This document shows positions 36,118 to 44,681 of a stretch of DNA of 64,000 bases, piece after piece. The stretch is from an uncultured Porphyromonadaceae bacterium (GTDB lineage Bacteria; Bacteroidota; Bacteroidia; Bacteroidales; UBA11471), in NCBI GenBank assembly GCA_900542765.1, contig UQOX01000002.1, positions 1 to 64,000 on the forward strand. Direction: 5' to 3'. The number at the start of each line of letters is the position of its first letter. Positions within the stretch are counted from its first letter, which is position 1. The position numbers and the translations under genes were made by a program. The notes beneath the pieces are model-generated. The model made no database searches. It was given only the letters and a program-made list of their open reading frames with translations, and was not told the origin of the DNA.

Positions 36118-36762
36118 TTACATCAAATAAGGATTGTGGGTTTTCTCATATCCGACGGTGGTGTGGGAACCATGACCCGGATACACGGTGGTCGAGTCGG
36201 GAAGGGCAAACAGTTTCTCTTTGATGCCCGTGATGAGAGCCTCGTAGTTGCCGCCCCAAAGGTCGGTGCGTCCTATGCTGTCACGGAAAAGCACATCGCC
36301 CGAGAATGCGACCCCGGCCTTTGCACAGTAGAAAACAAGCCCTCCGGGTGAATGTCCCGGAATGTGCAGAATCGCGAAATCATATCGGCCTACACTCAAC
36401 GTGTCGGTCTCATCGATATAGATGTCGACGGGCAATGCGGGTTCGTCGATATTCAGTCCGAAAAGAGCGGTTTGTCGGGCGAAATTGTCAAGTAAGAACG
36501 CATCGTCGCGGTGAGCCGACAGTTTCGCGTGAAATGTTTCGGCAACGAATCGATTCCCGAAAACATGATCGAAGTGCAGATGGGTCGACAAGAGGTACTT
36601 GACATGCAAATGTTCTTGCTCGATATATTCTTGCAATCTCCGCTTCTCTTCTTTTGAGCAACAACCGGCGTCGATTATTGCACATTCGAGCGATTCATCG
36701 TCCCACACGACATATGTGTTTTCGGCAACCGGGTTGCATACAAAACATTTTACTTTCAACAT
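36118..36762 (-). CDS. MBL-fold metallo-hydrolase (glyoxalase II-like)
   Basis: A 214-residue metallo-beta-lactamase fold protein. The metal motif is STHLHFDHVFG (HxHxDH), with IPGHSPGG and FSGDVLFRDSIGRTD giving further ligands and YPGHGSHTTVGYE the last His. This is the GloB-like subgroup that hydrolyses thioesters such as S-lactoylglutathione, but Bacteroidales lack glutathione, so the true substrate is unknown. It is the third gene of the DUF3298-rsmG-MBL cluster, 12 bases after rsmG. Confidence 0.9.
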   Translation of the reverse strand: MLKVKCFVCNPVAENTYVVWDDESLECAIIDAGCCSKEEKRRLQEYIEQEHLHVKYLLSTHLHFDHVFGNRFVAETFHAKLSAHRDDAFLLDNFARQTALFGLNIDEPALPVDIYIDETDTLSVGRYDFAILHIPGHSPGGLVFYCAKAGVAFSGDVLFRDSIGRTDLWGGNYEALITGIKEKLFALPDSTTVYPGHGSHTTVGYEKTHNPYLM

Positions 36763-36774
36763 AAGAAGGACTGT

Positions 36775-37395
36775 TTAGATGGGAACATAGATGGCTTTTT
36801 TCGTCTTGAAAAATTCTTCCTCGAAATAGTCTTTCAGGTCAAATATGAGGGCGGTATTCCTTACGGGGGCTATCTCTCCTTGCATTTCGCCGCCTTTAAG
36901 GCATATCAAGCCGTTGGGCATGGCGTTGTGTTGTTGTTTGCTCACATTTTTGCGGACCAATTTTAGGAGGTCTCCCAACGGCATGACAGCACGGCTCACG
37001 ATAAAGTCGTATTTGTTTTTGTTTTCCTCCACGCTGCAATGGGCGAATGTCACGTTTTCCAATCCGATGCTTTGCGCCACTTCTTGGGCTACTTTTACCT
37101 TCTTGCCGATGCGGTCGATGAGGTGGAAGCGGCATTCGGGAAAGAGTATGGCCAAGGGTATGCCGGGAAATCCGCCGCCGGTTCCCACGTCGAGAACCGT
37201 TGTCGCGGGTGAGAACTGGATTACTTTGGCTATGCCGAGCGAGTGCAGCACATGGTGGGGATAGAGGTTGTCGATGTCCTTGCGCGAAATCACGTTGATT
37301 TTTGCGTTCCAGTCGTTATACAGCTCTTGCAAGGCGGCAAACTGGTCGTGTTGCCGAACGGTCATGTTGGGAAAATATTTCTCGATAATTTGCAT
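36775..37395 (-). CDS. rsmG: 16S rRNA (guanine527-N7)-methyltransferase
   Basis: A 206-residue SAM-dependent methyltransferase that modifies G527 of 16S rRNA. NDWNAKINVISRKDIDNLYPHHVLHSL and VLDVGTGGGFPGIPLAILFP are the RsmG signature, with the SAM site in the latter, and FIVSRAVMP follows. It sits 15 bases after the DUF3298 lipoprotein gene, not in the gidA operon as in many bacteria. Confidence 0.95.
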   Translation of the reverse strand: MQIIEKYFPNMTVRQHDQFAALQELYNDWNAKINVISRKDIDNLYPHHVLHSLGIAKVIQFSPATTVLDVGTGGGFPGIPLAILFPECRFHLIDRIGKKVKVAQEVAQSIGLENVTFAHCSVEENKNKYDFIVSRAVMPLGDLLKLVRKNVSKQQHNAMPNGLICLKGGEMQGEIAPVRNTALIFDLKDYFEEEFFKTKKAIYVPI

Positions 37396-37410
37396 GATGG
37401 CGATTGGGTG

Positions 37411-38316
37411 TTATTTCGAGGCGATGCGTTTCAGCGGAGAGTTGGCGACAAGGTATCCTACGATGGCCCGGTAGGGCAGTGTGATGCGGGTCGTACCATT
37501 GGAGTAGGGAGCAATGTCATAGGGATTGAAGAGCCAGGTAATGCCGGTGTCGCTTATCATGAAGTTGTCGTCGACAACGATATTGTCGGGCTGGTAGAAT
37601 TTCTCTTCGAGACGGTCGACGCTTGTACCGAGGTCATCGGCGAGTTGCTGGCACAACATGCGGTTTATCAGGTGATAGTCGCTCTCGGCAAACAGGTCGC
37701 TGAGCAACAGGGATTTCCCGCTATTGAGGTCGACAACCGTGTATGAAGTCGTGGTCATACCGTGTGCGCCGCCGGTATAAGTATAGATTTCGACGCTGAA
37801 TCCCCAAAACGAGTGGGCGTTGTATAAGTTCTTGCTTTGTACCGACATTTCATAGTTCATCCATGCCTCTTCCCGATGTCGGCGTTTTTTGAGGTAAGGC
37901 TTTATGTCGGCCTGGTATTCGGCGATATAGTTTTTGACAAACCGTTCTGCGGCGGTGCGGGGAGAGTCGCTCTCCTGCATGCCTTCGGGCAGGGCGGCTA
38001 CAAAGATGCGTTGCAGTTGGTTCAAAGAGGTTTTCACCGTGTTGCCGCCCGTGGGGTATGAGAGGTTGATATCGATGGAGCAGCAGGGAAGTTCGGTATT
38101 GTTGTCGATGTGTTTTTTTTCGGAATAGGTATAGGTCGAAAATGTGAGACCTTCTTTCGCTTTTGCGGGTTGCGCTTTGACCGGTGCTGTTTTTGATACC
38201 GTCTCTGTGGGTGAGACAGAAGTTTCGGTATTCTCTTTGTTTTCAGAGTTCCATTGGCACGACGCCATCAGAAACAGGCAACTTGCCGTGGCAAGTGTTG
38301 TCTTGAAGCGGTTCAT
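37411..38316 (-). CDS. DUF3298/DUF4163 (RsiV-like) lipoprotein
   Basis: The 301-residue protein has a lipoprotein signal (TLATASCLFLMASC, Cys20). A Thr/Pro/Lys-rich spacer follows, then the DUF4163-type region (INLSYPTGGNTVKTSLNQL) and DUF3298 near the C-terminus (FWGFSVEIYTYTGGAHGMTTTSYTVVDLNSGKSLLLSDLF). The GGAH segment is the family signature. In firmicutes the related RsiV is an anti-sigma factor that binds lysozyme; no such partner is visible here. First gene of a cluster with rsmG and the MBL hydrolase. Confidence 0.85.
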   Translation of the reverse strand: MNRFKTTLATASCLFLMASCQWNSENKENTETSVSPTETVSKTAPVKAQPAKAKEGLTFSTYTYSEKKHIDNNTELPCCSIDINLSYPTGGNTVKTSLNQLQRIFVAALPEGMQESDSPRTAAERFVKNYIAEYQADIKPYLKKRRHREEAWMNYEMSVQSKNLYNAHSFWGFSVEIYTYTGGAHGMTTTSYTVVDLNSGKSLLLSDLFAESDYHLINRMLCQQLADDLGTSVDRLEEKFYQPDNIVVDDNFMISDTGITWLFNPYDIAPYSNGTTRITLPYRAIVGYLVANSPLKRIASK

Positions 38317-38353
38317 AGTGGTATCGGTTAAAGTGAAACATAGTATGGAAATA

Positions 38354-38361
38354 CAAATATA
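38354..38361 (-). promoter_or_regulatory. -7 promoter box for the DUF3298-rsmG cluster
   Basis: TATATTTG on the minus strand, 38 bases upstream of the lipoprotein start. It lies beside the opposite-facing box at 38394-38401, forming a compact divergent promoter region. Confidence 0.5.
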
Positions 38362-38393
38362 GCGAAAAAAAACGGGAAACCGAATAGTTGTCG

Positions 38394-38401
38394 TATATTT
38401 G
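38394..38401 (+). promoter_or_regulatory. -7 promoter box for the CvfB-like gene
   Basis: TATATTTG on the plus strand, 20 bases before the CvfB-like ATG, matches TAnnTTTG. Confidence 0.5.
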
Positions 38402-38420
38402 TATCGGTTAAGAAATTTTT

Positions 38421-39257
38421 ATGACAGAAGTAGGAAAATACAACACATTGCCGATTTTGCGTTCGGTCGATTTCGGTGTCTATCTTGATGGCGGGGAACT
38501 GGGCGAAATATTGTTGCCGCAGCGTTATCTTCCCGAGGGAAGTCGGGTAGGCGATGCGGTAGAGGTGTTTGTCTATTACGATAGCGAAGACCGTGTCATT
38601 GCGACGACCGAGCGGCCTTATGCACAAGTCGGCGAGTTTGCCGTGCTCAAAGTCAACTCGGTCAATCCCGTCGGTGTTTTTCTCGACTGGGGATTGGCTT
38701 CGAAAGAGTTGCTTGTACCGTTCAGGGAACAACGGGCCGAGATGTTTCCCGGGAAATATTATGTCGTCTATCTCTATGTCGATGAGGTCTCGGGGCGCAT
38801 CGTGGCTACGGCCAAGATAAACCGCTTTTTGCAGAAAACGCCCGTCGATTATACCCTCAATCAAGAGGTCTCTCTTTTGGTGACCCAGGAGACGGAATTG
38901 GGATTTAAAGTCATTGTCGACAACGCGCATTGGGGCATGATTTATCATAACGAGATTTTCAAACCGGTGCACCGGGGCGACCGTTTGACGGGATATGTTA
39001 CCCACATTCGTGCCGATGAGAAGGTCGATGTCGCTTTGCAGCCGGTGGGTTACGGCGGCGTCGATTCGCTGGCACAAGGCATTCTCGATGCGATACGCAA
39101 GAACGATGGATTCCTTCCGTTCAACGACAAGTCCGATGCCGGAGAGATTGCCGCGGCGTTTGGTTGCAGCAAGAAAAATTTCAAGAAAGCCGTAGGGGCG
39201 TTGTACCGTCAGCGTCTGATAGAAATTCTCGACGACGGCATACGCCTTGTAAAATAA
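38421..39257 (+). CDS. S1-like RNA-binding protein, CvfB/YitL type
   Basis: The 278-residue protein has three OB-fold S1-type units and a C-terminal winged helix. The first unit starts LPILRSVDFGVYLDGGELGEILLP, the second VLKVNSVNPVGVFLDWGLASKELLVP; the winged-helix part includes AAAFGCSKKNFKKAVGALYRQRLIEI. This is the CvfB family of RNA-binding virulence and gene-expression regulators in firmicutes, broadly conserved in Bacteroidetes. Target RNA unknown. Single gene, with a hairpin shared with nadE after its stop. Confidence 0.87.
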   Translation: MTEVGKYNTLPILRSVDFGVYLDGGELGEILLPQRYLPEGSRVGDAVEVFVYYDSEDRVIATTERPYAQVGEFAVLKVNSVNPVGVFLDWGLASKELLVPFREQRAEMFPGKYYVVYLYVDEVSGRIVATAKINRFLQKTPVDYTLNQEVSLLVTQETELGFKVIVDNAHWGMIYHNEIFKPVHRGDRLTGYVTHIRADEKVDVALQPVGYGGVDSLAQGILDAIRKNDGFLPFNDKSDAGEIAAAFGCSKKNFKKAVGALYRQRLIEILDDGIRLVK

Positions 39258-39274
39258 TTGTTGGGGACTTTTCC

Positions 39275-39319
39275 CATGTAAGAGGGGCTACCATCGAATG
39301 TGGTAACCCCTCTTGCATG
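39275..39319. terminator. hairpin between CvfB-like and nadE genes
   Basis: CATGTAAGAGGGGCTACCA at 39275-39293 and TGGTAACCCCTCTTGCATG at 39301-39319 pair over 19 positions with two mismatches. Both convergent genes end nearby. Confidence 0.7.
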
Positions 39320-39336
39320 TCCGGTGATGCCGGTAA

Positions 39337-41262
39337 TTAAATTTCCAGTTTCTCACAGGCTTCTATCCACAAGGTGCTGCATGCGTCGCTCGGCATGCGC
39401 CAGTCGCCGCGTGGCGAAAGGCTCACCGAACCGACTTTGGGCCCGTCGGGCAGACATGAACGCTTGAATTGCTGCGAGAAGAAGCGGCGGAAAAAGGTGG
39501 TGAGCCATTTTTTCAGCGTGGCTCGGTCGTATGCCTCTCCGAAGGCTTCTTGTGCCAAGAAATAAATCTTTTCGGGACGGAAGCCGTACCGCAAGAAATA
39601 GTAGAGGAAGAAGTCGTGCAGTTCATAGGGTCCCACGAGGTCTTCGGTCTTCTGCTTGATATTGCCTTGTTCGTCGGCCGGAATCAGTTCGGGACTGATG
39701 GGAGTGTTTACGATGTCGATGAGCGTGTCGCTCGTTTTTCGGCCCTTTTCCTGCGTGGCTACCCAAGTGACCAGGTGGCGCACCAAGGTCTTGGGGACTC
39801 CGGCGTTGATGCCATACATCGACATGTGGTCGCCGTTGTAGGTCGCCCAGCCCAAAGCCAACTCCGAGAGGTCACCGGTGCCGATGACAAGTCCGTTCAC
39901 TTGGTTGGCAATGTCCATCAGGATTTGGGTGCGTTCGCGAGCCTGGCTGTTTTCGTAGGTGACGTCGTGCACGTCGACGTCGTGACCGATGTCCTCGAAG
40001 TGTTGCAAACAGGCTTTCTTGATACTGATTTCGCGTATCGTTACCCCCAGCGAACACATGAGGTCGAGGGCATTGTTGTAGGTGCGGTCGGTGGTGCCGA
40101 ATCCCGGCATGGTAATACCTGCTATGTGTGAGCGGTCGATGTGAAGTCGGTCGAAGGCTTTAACCGTGACGAGCAAAGCCAACGTCGAATCGAGGCCGCC
40201 CGAGATACCCACCACGACGTTTTGGGCACGGGTGTGTTTCAGACGTTTCACAAGTCCCGATACCTGTATATTGAAAATTTCTTCGCAACGTTCGCTGAGC
40301 AGCTGTTCGATGTGCGGGATAAAAGGGTGGGGGTCTATTGCACGGGTGAGGCGGTCGATGTCGTAGTGGGGTAATTCAACAGGTACGATGCGGTAGGATT
40401 CCTTGTCGCAATTTCCGGAGAAACCGGTGTTTGACCGTCGTTCGCACATCAACCGTTCGACGTCGATTTCGGTGACGATGAGTTGAGCCGTGTCGGAGAA
40501 ACGCCGGCTTTCGGCCAGTATGGTTCCGTTCTCGGCAATGATGCCATTCCCTCCGAAAACGACATCGGTCGATGATTCGCCCAACCGGGCCGATGCGTAG
40601 AGATAGGCTGTCATGGTGCGTGCCGACTGTTGCGCGATGAGTTGCCGCAGGTAGTTGTGCTTTCCTGCCAGTTCGTCGCTGGCCGAGAGGTTGGCAATGA
40701 TGTTGGCTCCGTGCAGGGCGTGACGCGACGAGGGTGGAATGGCAACCCACATATCTTCACACAACTCTACGGCCAGGGAGGCGTTGCCCGAGGTGAAGAG
40801 CATGCGCGTGCCGAACGGCACTTCCTGCCCGCAGCAAGAGAGCCACTCGCTTTCGGCCTCGTCGGCGGGGCAGAACCAGCGTTTTTCGTAAAATTCTTTG
40901 TAGTTGGGCAGGAAACTTTTGGGTACAACGCCGTAGATGGTTCCACGGCCGATGACGACAGCCGTGTTGAAAAGGCGGTTGCCTTGTGCGAGCGGACAAC
41001 CGACGATTGCCAGCAATTGGGTTTCCCGTGTGGCATCGACGATGCGCCCCAACGCCTGCTCGGCTTCTTCCTGTAAGAGTTTTTGTCCGAAAAGGTCTCC
41101 GCAGGTATATCCCGTGATGCACAATTCGGGAAAAACAATCAATTCGATTTGTTGGCGGTCGGCATCGAGCAGCTGTTCGATGATGCGGTCGGCATTGTAG
41201 CGGCAATCCGCTATGCGGCAATCGGGTAGGGCCGTTGCCGTTTTTATAAATCCAAAGTTCAT
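39337..41262 (-). CDS. nadE: glutamine-dependent NAD+ synthetase
   Basis: The 641-residue two-domain enzyme makes NAD from deamido-NAD, with glutamine as nitrogen source. The N-terminal nitrilase domain shows the Glu-Lys-Cys set: VFPELCITGYTC, VPKSFLPNYKEFYEKRWF and VELCEDMWVAIPP. The C-terminal synthetase has the PP-loop NVVVGISGGLDSTLALLV and later VIGTGDLSELALGWATYNGDH. The ATG at 41262 gives the conventional start MNFGFIKTATALP; 41304 would add 14 unrelated residues. Divergent from the DPP IV gene. Confidence 0.95.
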   Translation of the reverse strand: MNFGFIKTATALPDCRIADCRYNADRIIEQLLDADRQQIELIVFPELCITGYTCGDLFGQKLLQEEAEQALGRIVDATRETQLLAIVGCPLAQGNRLFNTAVVIGRGTIYGVVPKSFLPNYKEFYEKRWFCPADEAESEWLSCCGQEVPFGTRMLFTSGNASLAVELCEDMWVAIPPSSRHALHGANIIANLSASDELAGKHNYLRQLIAQQSARTMTAYLYASARLGESSTDVVFGGNGIIAENGTILAESRRFSDTAQLIVTEIDVERLMCERRSNTGFSGNCDKESYRIVPVELPHYDIDRLTRAIDPHPFIPHIEQLLSERCEEIFNIQVSGLVKRLKHTRAQNVVVGISGGLDSTLALLVTVKAFDRLHIDRSHIAGITMPGFGTTDRTYNNALDLMCSLGVTIREISIKKACLQHFEDIGHDVDVHDVTYENSQARERTQILMDIANQVNGLVIGTGDLSELALGWATYNGDHMSMYGINAGVPKTLVRHLVTWVATQEKGRKTSDTLIDIVNTPISPELIPADEQGNIKQKTEDLVGPYELHDFFLYYFLRYGFRPEKIYFLAQEAFGEAYDRATLKKWLTTFFRRFFSQQFKRSCLPDGPKVGSVSLSPRGDWRMPSDACSTLWIEACEKLEI

Positions 41263-41354
41263 AGCATTCCTGTCAATGATCTGTGCAAAAGTAGAAAAAT
41301 TCACCGCTCCGTGCCAATTTGCACTTGAAATTTTTCTCTTTGCCGGCGATTCAT

Positions 41355-41362
41355 TATTTTTG
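41355..41362 (+). promoter_or_regulatory. -7 promoter box for the DPP IV gene
   Basis: TATTTTTG matches TAnnTTTG, 28 bases before the DPP IV ATG. The -33 region is T-rich without an exact TTTG at the usual spacing. Confidence 0.45.
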
Positions 41363-41389
41363 TCTGATGATACATAACCGGTAAAATAT

Positions 41390-43573
41390 ATGAAGTTGAA
41401 CCTATCTGGATTTTTATGCCTTCTTGCACTCTCGCTGAGTGTCGCACCGCTCTCGTCGATGGAAGTCGACGACCTTTTCTCGGGAAAATATAGCGCGAAG
41501 TCGGTGGCCGGGATACGTCCTTCGGCCGACGGGGTGCATTATACCTGTCTCTCTCCCGACCGCACTTGCATCGTGCGTTATGCCTATGCGACGGGCGAAG
41601 TTGTCGATACATTGCTCGATGTGAACCGTGTACCCGGGCAACCGGTGCGGAGCATTTCGGGATATTCTTTCGGCGAGGACGAAGACCGCATGCTCATATA
41701 CACCGACGTGGAGATGATATATCGCCGGTCGTTCCGGGCCGCCTATTATTTCACCCGGGTGGGGAGCCATACGTTGCAACCGTTGTCGGCACAATTTCCC
41801 AAGCAACAGATTGCCACGTTGTCGCCCGACGGGACTCGGGTCGCCTTCGTGCACGCAAACAATATCTATGTAAAAAATCTTGCCGATGGCAGCGAGAGGC
41901 AAATAACCCGCGACGGTGAGAAAAACAAGATTCTCAACGGGGTTACCGACTGGGTATATGAAGAGGAGTTTGCCCAGACAAGGCTGATGGCCTGGTCGCC
42001 CGACAGTCGGGCTTTGGCTTTTGTTCGCACCGACGAGAGTGATGTGCAGGAATATCCCATGCAACTTTTCTGTACCCCTTCGGGCCGTTATGACGACCCG
42101 CAAGAGGTCTATCCGCGCTATGCCGGGTTCAAATATCCCGTAGCAGGTGCCGATAACAGCCGCATCACGTTCAACGTGTGGAAAGAAGGCGACGCTGCGA
42201 CTCACCCGGTCGTCTTGCCCATTGACGGTGAGACCTACCTCCCGGCCATCAATGTGATTCCGCGCACCGGAGAGTGGGTCGTTACTGCCCTCAACCGCCT
42301 GCAAAACCATATTCGCCTGTTGGCCGTCGATATAGAGAAGGAGACCACCCGTCTCCTTTATGAAGATACGAGCGATACCTACATCAACGAAGAAGACATC
42401 ACCTCGGCCGTTTTCTATCCCGATTGCTTCCTGGCCTTTTCCGAGAAGACCGGATACCGTCACATCTACCAGTATGGCTACGACGGCAAGCTGCAACGTA
42501 CCGTTACCGCGGGAGAGTGGGAGGTTACCGACTATTACGGACGCGATGCCCGGGGCAACATCTATTACCAGTCGACCGAGGAAGGACCCCTCTATCGCAC
42601 GCTCTACTGTATCGACAAGAAGGGCAGGCGTCAGAAACTTTCCACCCAACGGGGGAACAATGCGGCGTGGTTCAATCCTTCATGCACCTATTATATCAGT
42701 CGATACAGCAATGCTGCGACGCCCCCTGTCTATACCCTCAACGACACCCGTCGCAAACGGGTGGTGCGCACGCTCGAAGACAATGCCCGTTTCCCGATAA
42801 ACGATTTTGTGAAAAAGGAGTTTTTCACGATGACGACTCCCGATGGCGTTGTGCTGAACGGCTTTATGATGAAGCCCTCCGACTTCGACAGCACCCGTCG
42901 TTACCCCGTGGTGCTGATGCAGTATAGCGGTCCCGGCTCGCAACAGGTACTCGATGCGTGGAGCTCGGCCGACTGGCAGCAGGTGCTCGTGCCCCAAGGA
43001 TTCATCGTGGCTTGTGTCGATGGCCGGGGAACCGGTGCCCGGGGTACCGAGTTCCGCTGCTGCACTTATGGCAAACTGGGTGTACTCGAAGCCCAGGACC
43101 AAATCTCCGCGGCCCGTTATATGGCATCGCTGCCCTATGTCGACGCCGCCCGCATAGCCATCTGGGGGTGGAGTTTCGGCGGATTTACCACCCTCATGTC
43201 GATGTCGATGAGCCAAGATGTATACAAGGCCGGCGTGGCCATTGCTCCGGTGACCGACTGGCGGTTCTATGACACGGTCTACACCGAGCGGTATATGTCG
43301 ACCCCGCAGCAGAACCGTGACGGCTATGATGCCGCATCGCCCCTGTGTCGCGCCGCTTCTCTCTCGGGCAACCTCTTGATTGTTGCCGGTACGGCCGATG
43401 ACAATGTGCATTATACCAACACCCTGCGCTATATCAATGCTCTCGTGGCGGCCGACAAGCAGTTTGAAATGCAGATGTATGCCGACCGCAATCACAGCAT
43501 CTACGGCGGAAATGCCCGCCAGCACCTCTATAAGCGGTTTATCGCATTTTTCCGCCAACAATTGCTATATTGA
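41390..43573 (+). CDS. dipeptidyl peptidase IV family (S9B) serine peptidase
   Basis: The 727-residue secreted protein has a signal peptide (LSGFLCLLALSLSVAPLSS), an N-terminal beta-propeller (TDWVYEEEFAQTRLMAWSPD carries the Glu pair EE that binds the substrate N-terminus) and a C-terminal alpha/beta hydrolase domain. The nucleophile lies in AIWGWSFGGFTTLM near residue 593; the Asp is in GTADDNVHY and the His in DRNHSIYGG. It cuts X-Pro or X-Ala dipeptides from peptide N-termini, a main route for peptide use in the periplasm. The AT-rich acyltransferase follows. Confidence 0.94.
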   Translation: MKLNLSGFLCLLALSLSVAPLSSMEVDDLFSGKYSAKSVAGIRPSADGVHYTCLSPDRTCIVRYAYATGEVVDTLLDVNRVPGQPVRSISGYSFGEDEDRMLIYTDVEMIYRRSFRAAYYFTRVGSHTLQPLSAQFPKQQIATLSPDGTRVAFVHANNIYVKNLADGSERQITRDGEKNKILNGVTDWVYEEEFAQTRLMAWSPDSRALAFVRTDESDVQEYPMQLFCTPSGRYDDPQEVYPRYAGFKYPVAGADNSRITFNVWKEGDAATHPVVLPIDGETYLPAINVIPRTGEWVVTALNRLQNHIRLLAVDIEKETTRLLYEDTSDTYINEEDITSAVFYPDCFLAFSEKTGYRHIYQYGYDGKLQRTVTAGEWEVTDYYGRDARGNIYYQSTEEGPLYRTLYCIDKKGRRQKLSTQRGNNAAWFNPSCTYYISRYSNAATPPVYTLNDTRRKRVVRTLEDNARFPINDFVKKEFFTMTTPDGVVLNGFMMKPSDFDSTRRYPVVLMQYSGPGSQQVLDAWSSADWQQVLVPQGFIVACVDGRGTGARGTEFRCCTYGKLGVLEAQDQISAARYMASLPYVDAARIAIWGWSFGGFTTLMSMSMSQDVYKAGVAIAPVTDWRFYDTVYTERYMSTPQQNRDGYDAASPLCRAASLSGNLLIVAGTADDNVHYTNTLRYINALVAADKQFEMQMYADRNHSIYGGNARQHLYKRFIAFFRQQLLY

Positions 43574-43608
43574 TAGCTAGGCGTTATACACTTTATCGTT
43601 TCAAAAAT

Positions 43609-44625
43609 ATGGCAACAACATATACCACAATTGATATAGCTAAGTTTGTATTGAGTTTTCTTGTTATTGTTATACATTCAAATGCATATCAACTTGTGAA
43701 TGAGGATATTTGTGCTTTGGCTGTACCTGTTTTCTTTGTTTTTTCCGGCTTTTTCCTATATAAAAGTTTTATTTCTTCAAATAAGAACATCAATAAACTT
43801 AAAGCTTATCTCATTAAAGTAGTAAAGTTGTATATAGTATATACTTTGATATACATACCGTTGACGATATATGGCTTTATAATTCATGACGTTTCTCCTC
43901 TGCGGGCTGTGTTTATTTTTGTAAGACAATTTTTATTTGTTGGAGAAAATTTCTATTCGTGGCCTTTGTGGTATTTGTTAGCTCTTATTGTTTCGGTGTT
44001 TATCATAATTTGTTTATTGAGATATAAAGTAAGAGTCATTACCATTTTTATTATTTCACTCTTGTTTACGTTCATAGGCATTCTGATCAATTATTTGAAT
44101 AATGTAGAACATCTACCTACAATTATAGATCGTTTTTTGACAATTTATCAGAAAGTCTTTACAACAACCCGAAATGGCCTATTTGTTGGCTTGGGGTGCG
44201 TTAGTACGGGTATGCTTGTTGCAAAATATGAGACAAATATAAAAAAATGGAATAAGGCAATTTATATACTGTTTTGTGTAGCTGTCGGCTATTATTTTTA
44301 TGAGTTGCCATTAGGTCTGAACGTTATGGCTTTTATGGTGATTTGTGTACTGATTCAGCCACAGATTAATTGTATGGGAATAAATAAAGAACGTTCGGTA
44401 TGGTTGAGGAACATGAGTACATTGAATTATTTTTTTCATATGTATTTTTTATTTGTTGTTCAAATGTTTATCGTTAAATTTCTCGATGAGAATATATATG
44501 TGTATATCCCCAAAGAGATACTTATATTTATAATTACAACCATTCTGACTTTGATATTCTCTGCAATAATCTTAGCCTTGTTAAGAATAGAGCGGTGTCA
44601 TTTTTTTAAGAATTTGATATCATAA
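43609..44625 (+). CDS. AT-rich acyltransferase family 3 membrane protein (OafA-like)
   Basis: A 338-residue protein with about 10 membrane segments. TTYTTIDIAKFVLSFLVIVIHSNA is the typical start of family 3 acyltransferases, including the His of the VIHS pair. FSGFFLYKSF and WPLWYLLALIVS are other family segments. These enzymes acylate (often O-acetylate) surface sugars. The gene is much richer in A and T than its neighbours and uses codons rarely seen around it, pointing to recent lateral transfer. The ATG at 43609 is preferred; a TTG at 43570 overlaps the DPP IV stop. No glycan cluster is adjacent. Confidence 0.82.
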   Translation: MATTYTTIDIAKFVLSFLVIVIHSNAYQLVNEDICALAVPVFFVFSGFFLYKSFISSNKNINKLKAYLIKVVKLYIVYTLIYIPLTIYGFIIHDVSPLRAVFIFVRQFLFVGENFYSWPLWYLLALIVSVFIIICLLRYKVRVITIFIISLLFTFIGILINYLNNVEHLPTIIDRFLTIYQKVFTTTRNGLFVGLGCVSTGMLVAKYETNIKKWNKAIYILFCVAVGYYFYELPLGLNVMAFMVICVLIQPQINCMGINKERSVWLRNMSTLNYFFHMYFLFVVQMFIVKFLDENIYVYIPKEILIFIITTILTLIFSAIILALLRIERCHFFKNLIS

Positions 44626-44666
44626 AAAAGACGCGTTGATTATTTATATATCAACGCGTCTTTTTT
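44624..44666 (+). terminator. intrinsic terminator after the AT-rich acyltransferase
   Basis: A 17-bp perfect stem, AAAAAAGACGCGTTGAT at 44624-44640 and ATCAACGCGTCTTTTTT at 44650-44666, with a T run. The stem overlaps the stop codon, so gene and terminator may have moved as one unit. Confidence 0.85.
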
Positions 44667-44681
44667 ATCGAGGAATTTTGA

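Noticed and set aside
43570..43608. TTG start extending the acyltransferase by 13 residues
   Set aside because: Overlaps the DPP IV stop and adds residues before the conserved family start; the ATG at 43609 is adequate.
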